A stretch of DNA of 41,216 nt from the NCBI GenBank assembly GCA_017938315.1, contig JAGBBV010000029.1:1-41216 (forward strand). Direction: 5' to 3'. The notes below the pieces were generated by a model. The model was not told where the DNA came from. It searched no databases and saw only the letters and a program-made list of their open reading frames with translations. Positions 14,865 to 23,809 of the stretch are shown here, one piece after another. The position numbers were made by a program, and so were the translations under genes. The stretch's first letter is position 1. Every line of letters starts with the position of its first letter. This stretch comes from Lachnospiraceae bacterium. Its GTDB lineage: Bacteria; Bacillota; Clostridia; Lachnospirales; Lachnospiraceae.

Positions 14865-15530
14865 TTAAATCAATCCAAAATGCTTTGCGATCATATCGCA
14901 AACTTCCTCTCTGGTATCTTTTCCGTTATCTTCCCTAACCACCTTGAAAAATCCACTGTTTGCACACTCGTCATAGTGTTTCTGACTGTTAATAAGCGCA
15001 AGACCACGTTTGTAATTATCCATAACCGCTTCGGGATTCTCGCAACTTTCTATCACACTGAGAATAAATAATTTTTCAGGATCGTCCCTGTCAAAGAAGC
15101 GTTCAACACTCATTGACTGCGGTGACAGCATAACCGCAACATGGTTATAATCAGAAATTTCTTTCAGTACATCGATTGGAATATTTGTATCTACAATTAC
15201 TTTTCTATCCCTTGATAGTGATATAAGTTCAGCCACCTCAAACTCTGCGGCTTCTTTTGCCACACTAAAAATCCACCGTTCATATTCTTCAGGTGAACGG
15301 GTAACAAAATCTTTCCAATCGGTAAGATTTTTTATATAGCAACTATCAGGTTGCTTATCAGGGGTTGCCACAATATCCGATACAGCACTGTGATAGTTTT
15401 CTCCGCAGAAAATCATATTATATCGCTCAGCAAGCATTTTTACTGTGGTTGACTTGCCGGCATAGGCTGTGCCTGTAATAAAATATACATTTTTGAGATA
15501 ATGCTTCAAAATATTGTTTTCAATTTTCAA
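14865..15530 (-). CDS. P-loop kinase/ATPase-like protein
   Basis: A 221-residue protein with Walker A ITGTAYAGKSTTVKML (about residues 18-33). A long helical middle region contains TRSPEEYERWIFSVAKEAAE. VIVDTNIP is a possible Walker B. It resembles AAA_17/shikimate-kinase-like proteins of unknown substrate. The start is TTG at 15530, seven bases after GGGAGGTGG. It lies 14 bases downstream of the HAD phosphatase gene, so both are likely on one transcript. Confidence 0.75.
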   Translation of the reverse strand: MKIENNILKHYLKNVYFITGTAYAGKSTTVKMLAERYNMIFCGENYHSAVSDIVATPDKQPDSCYIKNLTDWKDFVTRSPEEYERWIFSVAKEAAEFEVAELISLSRDRKVIVDTNIPIDVLKEISDYNHVAVMLSPQSMSVERFFDRDDPEKLFILSVIESCENPEAVMDNYKRGLALINSQKHYDECANSGFFKVVREDNGKDTREEVCDMIAKHFGLI

Positions 15531-15544
15531 TGCAAGCCACCTCC

Positions 15545-16204
15545 CTAAGACTCAGTAAATAAAATTTTAGTTAATTCTCCTATATCATCAATTACAAAAT
15601 CTGCTCCGGCTGCAAGCAGGTCAGCTCTCGTTGCATTTCCATAAGTTACACCGCAAGTATTTACTCCCGCTTTTTTTCCCATTTCTATATCCATAGGCAT
15701 GTCCCCGACAACAAGCGTTTCCTTGGGGTTAAAAAATAATTCTTTTAGCGTTTTGATAACCGGGTCCGGATTGGGTTTTAGTAACTTGGTATCTTCAGCG
15801 CATAAAACATATGAAAAATATTGAGAGATTTCCAATTGAGTTAAGAATTCCTTACAAGAAATTTTATTTCGGGATGTTGCAATCGTACTGACTATTTCCT
15901 TCTTTGATAAACTATCAAGCACCTCTTTCACATAAGGGAAAAGTACCGGTGGTTCCAATAACTTGTTTTTCTCAAACCTTTCCCGATATGTGGAAACACA
16001 TAAATCAAGCTGCTCCTCTGACAGTTCCGGATATTGTTTCTTAAATCCCAGTTTTGAAGAAAGTCCGATTGTGGCAGCACATTCTTCATCACTTGCAACA
16101 TGAAGTCCCAGTAAACGCATGGTTTCCTGTTTGGAAATTATGATGGCTTTTCTTGTATCTGCAATGGTTCCGTCAAAATCAAATATTACTAATTTAATCT
16201 TCAT
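15545..16204 (-). CDS. HAD family hydrolase (phosphoglycolate-phosphatase-like)
   Basis: A 219-residue HAD phosphatase. Motif I VIFDFDGTIAD (about residues 6-16) supplies the nucleophile and acid/base aspartates. Motif II is in STIATSRN. Motif III/IV is in KPNPDPVIK and VVGDMPMDIEMGKKAG. The helical cap lies between residues about 18 and 85, so this is subfamily IA. I use the ATG at 16204; GGAGAAGGA lies upstream. The natural substrate is not predictable. Confidence 0.9.
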   Translation of the reverse strand: MKIKLVIFDFDGTIADTRKAIIISKQETMRLLGLHVASDEECAATIGLSSKLGFKKQYPELSEEQLDLCVSTYRERFEKNKLLEPPVLFPYVKEVLDSLSKKEIVSTIATSRNKISCKEFLTQLEISQYFSYVLCAEDTKLLKPNPDPVIKTLKELFFNPKETLVVGDMPMDIEMGKKAGVNTCGVTYGNATRADLLAAGADFVIDDIGELTKILFTES

Positions 16205-16222
16205 GCTGTCCTTCTCCATGAA

Positions 16223-17281
16223 TTATATATTTAATAGCTTTTTTGCATTTTGGCTAAAAATATTAATTCTCTCTTGTTCATCCTTTGTTGCCCGTAAAAC
16301 CGAAAGTATTGAAAATGCTTGTGTCACAAAGGGATAATCTGTCCCAAATAAAATTTTCTCACTGCCAATTTCCTTTATCAATTTTGCAATATTTCCGGCA
16401 GGCTGCACGCTAATATCGGTATATGTATTTGGATATTTTTTCATAACATGCGTAATAGATTCAAAATCAAAGCAGCCACTATGCGCCAAAATCAGTTTAG
16501 CCTCCGGAATACGCTCAAGTACTTTTTCAAATTTACTTAGTTGCTGCATCATCGTTTCTCTTTTACTTTGCTTCGGTGGTACAGCAGAATTAAGCATTTC
16601 CATGGGTAACCCTTTTCCACTGCAACTCATAATCGGTAAAGATGTTTTGGCTAATTCTTTTATCAACGTAATTGATTGGTCACAATCAATTGGTACACCC
16701 CAAATGTGCGGATTCAATTTCCACCCCTTAATATCCATTTTTATATATTGGTCAATTTTAGCACTGATATTATCATCAAAAGGATGAATGGAAGCAAATG
16801 TATATAGCCGATTATTGTTTTTAACAATATTATCCATATCATTTGCACAGCTTTTATTTGCCGGATTTATCTGTTGTACTACCGATTGATGAATATGATT
16901 AGCATCCATATCTTTTATTAGTCTATCTTCCGTAGCATAATTTAAAACCAACGCTCCCGAAAACAGTTTGACTCTGGTTTTAATACCATTCACGCTCAGC
17001 AACTTTGTTGGACACTTTGTAAAATAAATTTTTTCTAAATCAAATAATTCCATCGAAAAGGGAAAACAACTCAAATCCATCAAAGATTGATTGTCATTAT
17101 ATTTTTCCTTTTGCAAAAAAGCTGGGAAAAGTTGAGATAAACCTTTAAATAAATGGCAATGCATATCTATAATTTCATATTTTTCTACTAATTCGGATTT
17201 GATTTTAAAATCTCCATTATCACAAAGTAACAATTCAGGATTATTTATAAGAATTTTCTGTTTTTCACTTCCATAACGCAT
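16223..17281 (-). CDS. Amidohydrolase family protein (metal-dependent TIM-barrel)
   Basis: A 352-residue amidohydrolase-2-like protein. IIDMHCHLF (about residues 37-45) is the first HxH metal motif. DIKGWKLNPH holds the lysine region, AHSGCFD the later histidine, and FGTDYPF the final aspartate near the C-terminus. Related proteins are decarboxylases or hydrolases of aromatic or cyclic compounds. It is followed by the HAD gene after 18 bases, suggesting shared transcription. The substrate is unknown. Confidence 0.88.
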   Translation of the reverse strand: MRYGSEKQKILINNPELLLCDNGDFKIKSELVEKYEIIDMHCHLFKGLSQLFPAFLQKEKYNDNQSLMDLSCFPFSMELFDLEKIYFTKCPTKLLSVNGIKTRVKLFSGALVLNYATEDRLIKDMDANHIHQSVVQQINPANKSCANDMDNIVKNNNRLYTFASIHPFDDNISAKIDQYIKMDIKGWKLNPHIWGVPIDCDQSITLIKELAKTSLPIMSCSGKGLPMEMLNSAVPPKQSKRETMMQQLSKFEKVLERIPEAKLILAHSGCFDFESITHVMKKYPNTYTDISVQPAGNIAKLIKEIGSEKILFGTDYPFVTQAFSILSVLRATKDEQERINIFSQNAKKLLNI

Positions 17282-17308
17282 CCTAATATCCCCACCTCTC
17301 TAAACATT

Positions 17309-17974
17309 TTAAAGAATAAAAAGCAACGTAATAATCGGTAATGCCTTTCTGTAATCCTTATTCACCAACAAATAAGCCGCACCAAACAAAAATCCACCTA
17401 CAGCAGAGAGAATCCCCACCATCAAACTTCCTTTGGTAAAAATATGTGCCAGGCCCCAGGTTAAGCCAAGAACAATTCCGCCATATGGAATTTTTTCATT
17501 ATGAAACCATTTCTCACATGCTTTTTGTCCAAACACAATAATAAGCGAAACTAAGAAGCCTTCTGCCAAATAATATATATATTGAAATGTAAACAATAAC
17601 GGTCCTCTGGAATTCCACTCCCTAACTACTTTAAATCCACCCCATGCCAAATACTTGGCAATTATATTAACCACAAAGCATACAACAATTGTAAGATATT
17701 GCCAGGGTAGCATTTTACTGCCTCGTTCCCATATATCAAAGCCGGTTGTTCTTTTTCCAATATGTAGTACTAAAATACCTAATAATATCCATCCGGAAAT
17801 TGTAATCATCCAGTGAATAATGTTCTGCGTAACGGTAAAATTATTGATATCAACATGAAACATGCTTTCTTCTACCGCAACCACCAATAATTCAAATGCG
17901 AGAACTGCAAATGCATATAATGCACACCATAAATAATCAAATCCTGTTACTTTTTTGTTTTCCATATATTTCAT
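17309..17974 (-). CDS. Multi-pass membrane protein, weak CPBP resemblance
   Basis: A 221-residue protein with six or seven hydrophobic segments. The C-terminal half (GGIVLGLTWGLAHIFTKGSL) resembles the second motif of CPBP proteases, but the EExxxR motif is absent (EGFLVSLIIVFGQ at the matching place). It is therefore probably a non-catalytic relative, or another family. The start ATG overlaps the stop of the methyltransferase gene (TAATG), indicating coupled translation. Confidence 0.7.
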   Translation of the reverse strand: MKYMENKKVTGFDYLWCALYAFAVLAFELLVVAVEESMFHVDINNFTVTQNIIHWMITISGWILLGILVLHIGKRTTGFDIWERGSKMLPWQYLTIVVCFVVNIIAKYLAWGGFKVVREWNSRGPLLFTFQYIYYLAEGFLVSLIIVFGQKACEKWFHNEKIPYGGIVLGLTWGLAHIFTKGSLMVGILSAVGGFLFGAAYLLVNKDYRKALPIITLLFIL

Positions 17975-18831
17975 TATTCACGCCTCGCCTCCAATGCAGT
18001 ACGGATATCTGTAAAAGTATCATTTATCCGTGCTGTTCTTTGCACACTAACATCCTCTTCTGCTTCTGCAAGATTTTTAAATAACTCTAATTCCAATTTC
18101 CGTGCTCTTATTAACAAAAAATCCGGCTTATGAAACAAATCCCTATAATCAGGATACTTTTCAAGCAATTCTTCCGTTGGCAATGGCTCAATCATTTTTT
18201 CAATAGAAAATCCGGTCTCTACCAACGTATTTATAATCGTAGAAAATGTTCTATGATATTTTTTTACACCATCTACAAACCATACCGATTCTCTTTCTCC
18301 TTCTACACCATAGTCTGAAAGGTTTAAATGTAATTTGTTTCCATTCTCATCTCTTGTCCAACGGTCTCCCCCTGAATGGCAGGTACATAATGGATTTTCC
18401 TGCGAGAAAAGAAAGATTCCATTCTCATCAAGCAAGCTATACACATTTCTTACCACTCCTGCAAAGTCTTCCACATAATGAAAGGCCAACGAACTTATTA
18501 CAATGTCAAACCGTTCCTGTAATTGGGCAATTTCTTCCATGGGTATATTCATATAAGTTATTCTAGTGTCACCATTCTCGGTCATTGCTACTTCCAGCAT
18601 CTTTTCCGATATATCAACTCCGACAACCCTTTCTGCTCCGCAATCAACAAACCGCTTGCAGTGTTCTCCAAAACCACATCCCAAATCCAAGACCCTTTTT
18701 CCTTCTAAATTTGGCATCATGAAAAATAATGCCGGCATCTCAAATAAATTGTTGGCATTGACCTCTTTATCTCTAATTTTCTTATATCCTTCAAAAAATA
18801 TTTCATTATCATATATGTTTTGTTGTGCCAT
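17974..18831 (-). CDS. Class I SAM-dependent methyltransferase with antitoxin-like C-terminal tail
   Basis: A 285-residue methyltransferase. The SAM-binding motif I is VLDLGCGFGEHCKRF (about residues 47-61), followed by VGVDIS and the FDIVISSLAFHYVEDF post-I region. After the fold ends near residue 246, a charged tail contains LAEAEEDVSVQRTARINDTF and DIRTALE. This pattern resembles the C-terminal segment of many small Phd/RelB-type antitoxins. The tail is in the same frame, so a fusion is likely. Start at ATG 18831 after GGAGG. The methyl acceptor is unknown. Confidence 0.88.
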   Translation of the reverse strand: MAQQNIYDNEIFFEGYKKIRDKEVNANNLFEMPALFFMMPNLEGKRVLDLGCGFGEHCKRFVDCGAERVVGVDISEKMLEVAMTENGDTRITYMNIPMEEIAQLQERFDIVISSLAFHYVEDFAGVVRNVYSLLDENGIFLFSQENPLCTCHSGGDRWTRDENGNKLHLNLSDYGVEGERESVWFVDGVKKYHRTFSTIINTLVETGFSIEKMIEPLPTEELLEKYPDYRDLFHKPDFLLIRARKLELELFKNLAEAEEDVSVQRTARINDTFTDIRTALEARRE

Positions 18832-18880
18832 TACAAACCTCCATCTGCCCGAGTACATTTCCATAAACTCTACTTATTTA

Positions 18881-19846
18881 TCAATATCCTTTACTAAAAT
18901 CAATTACATTCTTTTTAAGCTCATTATTTTTATCCCGCCTTATATTTTCGCAAAAGATATCTAAAATTCTCCTTCTTGTAAACTCATTTCCTCCCCAACT
19001 GATGCCTGAAATATGTGGAGTTAATACTACATTTTCCATGAATCTGAGAGGATGTTTTTCAGGTAAAGGTTCCGGGTCTGTAACATCAAGAACTGCGCCT
19101 CTTAAAAGTCCTTCCTGCAGAGCATTTGTTAATGCGTCCGTATCCACAATAAAACCTCGTCCCACATTTACCAATATGGCACTCCTTTTCATCTTACTTA
19201 TTTTTTCTGCATCAAACATCCCTGCTGTTTCCGCTGTCCCCGGGAGTGCAATAACCACCACATCTGCACTTTGCAATTGCGTATCCACACTGTCTATGGT
19301 ATACATTTCATCGAAATACATTTGTTTCTCTCTAAAACTGCGGCATATTCCGACTGTATAGCATCCAAAACATTTCAGCTTTTTGGCCGTTTCCTGTCCA
19401 ATATTCCCTGTCCCTAGAATAAGCACTCTTTTTCCCTCTAAGGTATCATCGCTCTCAATTTGGCTCCACCCGCCAGCTTCCATCTGTGCACGGTATGGAA
19501 ATAAATTTCTTATTAATGCAAGAATTCCGGAAACAATATATTCAGAAATCACACAGCCATAAGCTCCCGACGCACTGGTAAGCGTAATATTCTTAGGAAA
19601 ATCCGGCGCAGAAGTATATTTATTGGCACCGGCCCAACTCATTTGAATCCATCTGAGCTTTTTCATGGAATGAATGGTACTGTGCTCAGGCTCACCCAAT
19701 ATCACTTCTATATTTTCACATTCCCCGCTTTTAAGAAGTTCCTCTTCATTGTCAAAAAACAAAACTTTATCCTCTTTTTCAACAGATGATAAAATAAGGT
19801 CTTTCTCACATTCTAAACACTTTTTAATTATAGCAATTGTTCGCAT
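18881..19846 (-). CDS. D-2-hydroxyacid dehydrogenase
   Basis: A 321-residue NAD(P)-dependent dehydrogenase. The Rossmann motif is VLILGTGNIGQETAKKL (GxGxxG). Catalytic positions are visible: R in VNVGRGFIVD, E in DVTDPEPLP and H in TPHISG. Length is typical. The phylogenetic subgroup (glyoxylate/hydroxypyruvate reductase-like) cannot be separated by eye. ATG at 19846 has AAAGAGGA upstream. It follows the APH-like gene by 17 bases. Confidence 0.93.
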   Translation of the reverse strand: MRTIAIIKKCLECEKDLILSSVEKEDKVLFFDNEEELLKSGECENIEVILGEPEHSTIHSMKKLRWIQMSWAGANKYTSAPDFPKNITLTSASGAYGCVISEYIVSGILALIRNLFPYRAQMEAGGWSQIESDDTLEGKRVLILGTGNIGQETAKKLKCFGCYTVGICRSFREKQMYFDEMYTIDSVDTQLQSADVVVIALPGTAETAGMFDAEKISKMKRSAILVNVGRGFIVDTDALTNALQEGLLRGAVLDVTDPEPLPEKHPLRFMENVVLTPHISGISWGGNEFTRRRILDIFCENIRRDKNNELKKNVIDFSKGY

Positions 19847-19863
19847 TTTGTCCTCTTTCCTTT

Positions 19864-20886
19864 TTAATTGTAACGGCACTCATCAATTGTTCCTGCAAAA
19901 AACTGGGTATATGGTATGGATTTTATCAGGCATTCTGCTGCATCTACGATATCCTCGTAATCCAATTCTTCCCCTGCGCGCTCACAGCATTCAAACTCAT
20001 CTATCACATTTTCAATGAGTACCATATCAATAAATAGCGCTAACTGTTCCAAAAGTTCTGCTGAAACATCTGTTTCACTTCTGTATCCTTGCAGTATCAT
20101 ATCGAAATAATGATTCATAAAAGCCTTACGTTTTTCTGCATTTTCTTCAAACTGACACCAACCCACACCATGCGTCCAAAGATTGGCTAAATCAAACATA
20201 TACCAACAGTACATACAGTTATCAAAGTCAAATACCGTTATCTCTCCCGTATTCATATCAATATGATAATTTCCATCGCTAAAATCAAAGTGTACAAGCC
20301 CATAATTACTCTTATCAATGGGTAAGTTTTGAAATACCTCTAATTTTCTTGCAATAGCTTCCTTAAGTGTTACATACGTGTCAGGTATCAATTGATCAAT
20401 ATATTTCATATCATATTTTTCAAAATACTCCGGACGACGATAAGAAGGTGAAAACTTTTTGGACAGCTTATGGATTTCCCCCAAGGTCTTTCCCGTATTA
20501 TAAAAATATTCATCTAAAGATACGCCTTCACGATAACGATACCCATTGTCAGAAATTAACATTCCTTTAGCATATGTAAATAGACTAATATAAATGGTTT
20601 TTCCCATCCATCCAATACATTCAACCATTTTCCCATTAACAGATAGAATCACATCTGTCACCGGGGCTCCGTTCTGTGCAAGGTAGTGCACAAATTCTAT
20701 TTCTGCAAGATAATCTTCTGCTTCTCGGTCTCCTAACGCCGAAATGCGAAGTGCATATTTATTTTCTCCCTTGCAACTACATATATATACGTAGTTACGA
20801 CCCCCTTCGTGTTCAGACACTGGATGACATTCATATTTTTCCAATGCATATAGCTTTTTTGCATATTCAATAATTCTCTTCAACAA
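19864..20886 (-). CDS. Phosphotransferase family (APH/homoserine-kinase-II fold) protein
   Basis: A 340-residue kinase of the aminoglycoside phosphotransferase fold. The Brenner motif is GLVHFDFSDGNYHID (catalytic D at HFD; about residues 196-210), and the metal-binding motif is VFDFDN. The size and W-rich C-terminal half resemble stress-response or choline/homoserine kinase-like members more than drug-resistance APHs. The start is one of two adjacent TTG codons (20886 or 20883) after GAGGAG; the second gives better spacing. Co-transcription with the downstream dehydrogenase is likely. Confidence 0.85.
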   Translation of the reverse strand: MLKRIIEYAKKLYALEKYECHPVSEHEGGRNYVYICSCKGENKYALRISALGDREAEDYLAEIEFVHYLAQNGAPVTDVILSVNGKMVECIGWMGKTIYISLFTYAKGMLISDNGYRYREGVSLDEYFYNTGKTLGEIHKLSKKFSPSYRRPEYFEKYDMKYIDQLIPDTYVTLKEAIARKLEVFQNLPIDKSNYGLVHFDFSDGNYHIDMNTGEITVFDFDNCMYCWYMFDLANLWTHGVGWCQFEENAEKRKAFMNHYFDMILQGYRSETDVSAELLEQLALFIDMVLIENVIDEFECCERAGEELDYEDIVDAAECLIKSIPYTQFFAGTIDECRYN

Positions 20887-20903
20887 TTTCTCCTCTCATC
20901 GTG

Positions 20904-21170
20904 TCATTGCAATTGAATTCTATAGTATAAATAATCTCCCGAAAAAGCTGTTTCATCGCTATTCTCTTTCGTATCATATAAAACGAATCCAACACTTTCA
21001 TAATTCTTCGGTGCAATCAGATTACTGTTTGTCCATACGCGGATTTCTTTCAATCCTTCATATTCTTTTATTCGGCGGAGCGCTTCGCTCAACTGTATTT
21101 TTCCGAAGCCTTTCCCCTTATACTTTGTTCTTATACCATTATGTCCATTTCCGTATTTTCTTTTACGCAA
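20904..21170 (-). pseudogene. Truncated GNAT acetyltransferase (C-terminal half only)
   Basis: An 88-codon frame with a TTG start. From about residue 14 it reads RTKYKGKGFGKIQLSEALRR (a GNAT motif A loop), and later IRVWTNSNLIAPKNYESVGF (motif B). The N-terminal half of a GNAT domain is missing. The upstream gene ends exactly where the homologous part begins (stop at 21131-21133), so this looks like a junction scar left by insertion or deletion. It has no ribosome binding site of its own. I call it a fragment, though it could still be translated. Confidence 0.7.
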
Positions 21171-21937
21171 TTCATTTCATCCACCATGCTTGCCGGTTTT
21201 ACAGTCATTTCAACCCATGCCGGACGAAATCCGCTTTTTATTGCATTTCTTGCAGATTTAATATTTGACCACGCACAGCAATAAAACGGAACCTTGTCTC
21301 TTTTTAATATCTCTATGGCTAATTTTGAGGTTACCGCTGATGCAATTCCCTGTCTACGATACTGGGGAAGCACATCCACCCCAATTTGCCACATAGTATC
21401 ACAATCAGCAGAACATGCAGCCAAACCTACAAGTTTTCTGTTATCATATGCACCTACTCCGAGAACATCAAGCTCCTTACGCATTTCACATAAAGCATTA
21501 CTCCACTGTGCTATGTATAATTCTTTAAAATCCTCCGCATGTAATACCCGAAGTTCATACCCACATGATTGTTCACTAAGAACCTGCATATCCGGCAAAA
21601 AATATTCTGCCATAAAACATACCCGGAATCCTAACTTTTGAAATGCATCATTCAAAACATGCATATTAGGTGTTTCAAAGCAATGTTCTATGGCATACTT
21701 GTTAATATATGACTCTACAATATCTCTATACTCTTCAGAAATCGTTGCAACAATATTGTTTCCGTATGATATCAAATTGCATGCATGAGGAAGCTTCAAA
21801 TACTTTCTTGCCAATGCATGCTCTTTTGATATAACAATCACATTCTCATCACGGATGAAATCATCCGCGCTACAATTTGCATCTATAGCAGATTGCTCCA
21901 TGGCAATCTGTTTTATCATTTCGTTTGTCCATACCAT
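21131..21937 (-). CDS. GNAT family N-acetyltransferase (large two-domain type)
   Basis: A 268-residue protein: an N-terminal alpha/beta domain of about 120 residues without a clear motif, then a GNAT domain. The acetyl-CoA motif is IGVDVLPQYRRQGIASAV (YRRQGI loop), and motif B is SNIKSARNAIKSGFRPAW. The last 20 residues (MVDEMNCVKENTEMDIMV) look like sequence read out of frame across the GNAT-fragment junction, not native tail. It is related to the gene at 24632-25366. ATG has GGAG seven bases upstream. Confidence 0.85.
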   Translation of the reverse strand: MVWTNEMIKQIAMEQSAIDANCSADDFIRDENVIVISKEHALARKYLKLPHACNLISYGNNIVATISEEYRDIVESYINKYAIEHCFETPNMHVLNDAFQKLGFRVCFMAEYFLPDMQVLSEQSCGYELRVLHAEDFKELYIAQWSNALCEMRKELDVLGVGAYDNRKLVGLAACSADCDTMWQIGVDVLPQYRRQGIASAVTSKLAIEILKRDKVPFYCCAWSNIKSARNAIKSGFRPAWVEMTVKPASMVDEMNCVKENTEMDIMV

Positions 21938-21965
21938 GGTAAATCTCCTTCAATTTCAGATTAAC

Positions 21966-22592
21966 TTATTTCATATTCCCGATACATTCCGGTAATTCTC
22001 TAATATCAGTAATCACCCCATCCGGTGCTATGGCTTTTCCAAAGCCGTACTTTGCATAGATAAAAGGAATCCCCGCAAAACGGGCTGCCCTCTCATCGCC
22101 TTCCGTATCTCCAATATAAACAGCCGATTTTATGTTATTTCTTTCCATAAGTAATTTAATATTACTACCTTTATCCAAACCGGTGCGTCCGGACATTTCT
22201 ATATCTACAAAGTACTTCTCCAATTTGTGTGCATGCAAAAACGCCGGAACATAACCATCTTGGCAATTACTTACAATATATAACTTATAATTTTGACTCA
22301 ATAAATTTAATGTCTCTTCAAGTCCTTCGTATAATATGGCGCCATGCTCTGTCAAATACTTTACTTCTTCATTTCCAAACTCATTAAGAAGTGTATTTCT
22401 CTCTTCGGTATCAAGCTCTGGAAAAAGTATTTTACCGATATCTTCCATTGTTTTTCCCATGAGCTGCTCCGCTTTTTCCTTTGTCACCCTAAAAGAAATA
22501 TCACCATGTTTTTCCAATACCTGATTCCAAATATCACAGGCACATACTGTAGAATCCCACATGGTTCCGTCTAAATCAAAAATAATCTCCAT
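21966..22592 (-). CDS. HAD family hydrolase
   Basis: A 208-residue HAD phosphatase of subfamily IA. FDLDGTMWDS (residues 5-14) is motif I, IVSNCQDG motif II, and GLDKGSNIK and IGDTEGDERAARF motifs III and IV. It differs from the HAD gene at 15545-16204 in sequence and is not a close duplicate. The cap domain suggests a small-molecule phosphate substrate. The ATG follows AAGGAAG. No partner is evident. Confidence 0.9.
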   Translation of the reverse strand: MEIIFDLDGTMWDSTVCACDIWNQVLEKHGDISFRVTKEKAEQLMGKTMEDIGKILFPELDTEERNTLLNEFGNEEVKYLTEHGAILYEGLEETLNLLSQNYKLYIVSNCQDGYVPAFLHAHKLEKYFVDIEMSGRTGLDKGSNIKLLMERNNIKSAVYIGDTEGDERAARFAGIPFIYAKYGFGKAIAPDGVITDIRELPECIGNMK

Positions 22593-22618
22593 ATCCGTAC
22601 TTCCTTGAACTTAACTTT

Positions 22619-23794
22619 TTATTTTAATCTCTTCTTTTCAAAAACGACTCCTGCTCTCCACATAGTTACCATCATTAATACAAAGAATACCATTAAATAA
22701 ATCGGAAAAATTCCCATTCCTAAAAACTGTCCCAAAACACTACATAGCACCGGTGTTGTCATAATGGCAATACTGGACACCGCCATCTGAGTTCCAATAA
22801 TTGCAGGAGATAACTCTTCTCCGAAATTTTCCGGTGTTAAATAACTAAAGTTGGGAAATAGCGGTCCATTTCCAAGTCCCACTAAAAACAAACTAATTCC
22901 CGGAAGTATGCCACCTACGGGTAAACATAGTAAAACAAGGGCAATTCCCATCACTACCTGACCAATTTTAATAATTGTCCAGCTATGCAGTTTGGTTGCC
23001 ACTACACCAGATAAAAATCTTCCCAGCGCCATACCTACATAATAAAAAGTAATTATTTCTGCAGCTTTTTCTACTGCAAAGCCCTTATGCTCTACCAAAA
23101 ACGTACTGCCCCAGGATCCGCAGGTACATTCTATTGTACAAGAGCAGATAAACAGACTCCACATCACTTTTACACCCGGAATTTTTACTATCTCTTTCAG
23201 TGACAGTACCTTTACCTCCGGTTCCTCTTCGCCGGCCTCTTTGCCATGGGCTTTCTTCCAAAGCGGAATAGTACAGAATAACACCGCTGCAATAAAAACC
23301 TGAATTAAAACTGCTATACGGTATCCCCCGCGCCAACCATTTTCTCCATTTAAGACTAAAGATAATATGTATGGGCTAACAGAAACCCCTACTCCATAGA
23401 AGCAATGCAGAAAACTCATCTGCGTAGCTGAATAATGTAATGCCACATAATTATTTAAGGCGGTATCAATAGAACCGGCTCCGAGTCCCAAAGGAAGTGC
23501 ACACACGCACATAGGCCAATAGCTTTCCGTAAAAGACATCACCAAAAGTGCCACTGCCGTTAATGCCGTACTGAAGGCAGTCACCTTATTAGTTCCAAAA
23601 CGGTTAATTACCTTGGCACTGCAAAGACTGGAAATCGTTGTTCCCAAAAAGGAAATCACCGTTAAAAAGCTTCCAAAAGAAAGAGGCAAATTATACTCGG
23701 CATAAATTGCCGGCCACGCCGCACCAAACAATGAATCCGGAAGTCCCAATCCGATAAATGCCAAATATATTACCATCAATAGCAATGTTGCCAT
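22619..23794 (-). CDS. MFS transporter (FucP/YfkF-like)
   Basis: A 391-residue transporter with about twelve hydrophobic membrane segments. The early loop has RFGTNKVTAFST (motif A-like, between TM2 and TM3), and the central loop (KKAHGKEAGEEEPEVKVLSL) divides the two halves. It starts with a short loop and GLPDSLFGAAWPAIYAEYNL, a pattern common in the Clostridia 'fucose permease/inner membrane protein' MFS group. The substrate is unknown. The stop is 26 bases before the HAD start. Confidence 0.88.
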   Translation of the reverse strand: MATLLLMVIYLAFIGLGLPDSLFGAAWPAIYAEYNLPLSFGSFLTVISFLGTTISSLCSAKVINRFGTNKVTAFSTALTAVALLVMSFTESYWPMCVCALPLGLGAGSIDTALNNYVALHYSATQMSFLHCFYGVGVSVSPYILSLVLNGENGWRGGYRIAVLIQVFIAAVLFCTIPLWKKAHGKEAGEEEPEVKVLSLKEIVKIPGVKVMWSLFICSCTIECTCGSWGSTFLVEHKGFAVEKAAEIITFYYVGMALGRFLSGVVATKLHSWTIIKIGQVVMGIALVLLCLPVGGILPGISLFLVGLGNGPLFPNFSYLTPENFGEELSPAIIGTQMAVSSIAIMTTPVLCSVLGQFLGMGIFPIYLMVFFVLMMVTMWRAGVVFEKKRLK

Positions 23795-23809
23795 AAAACT
23801 ATCCTCCCA

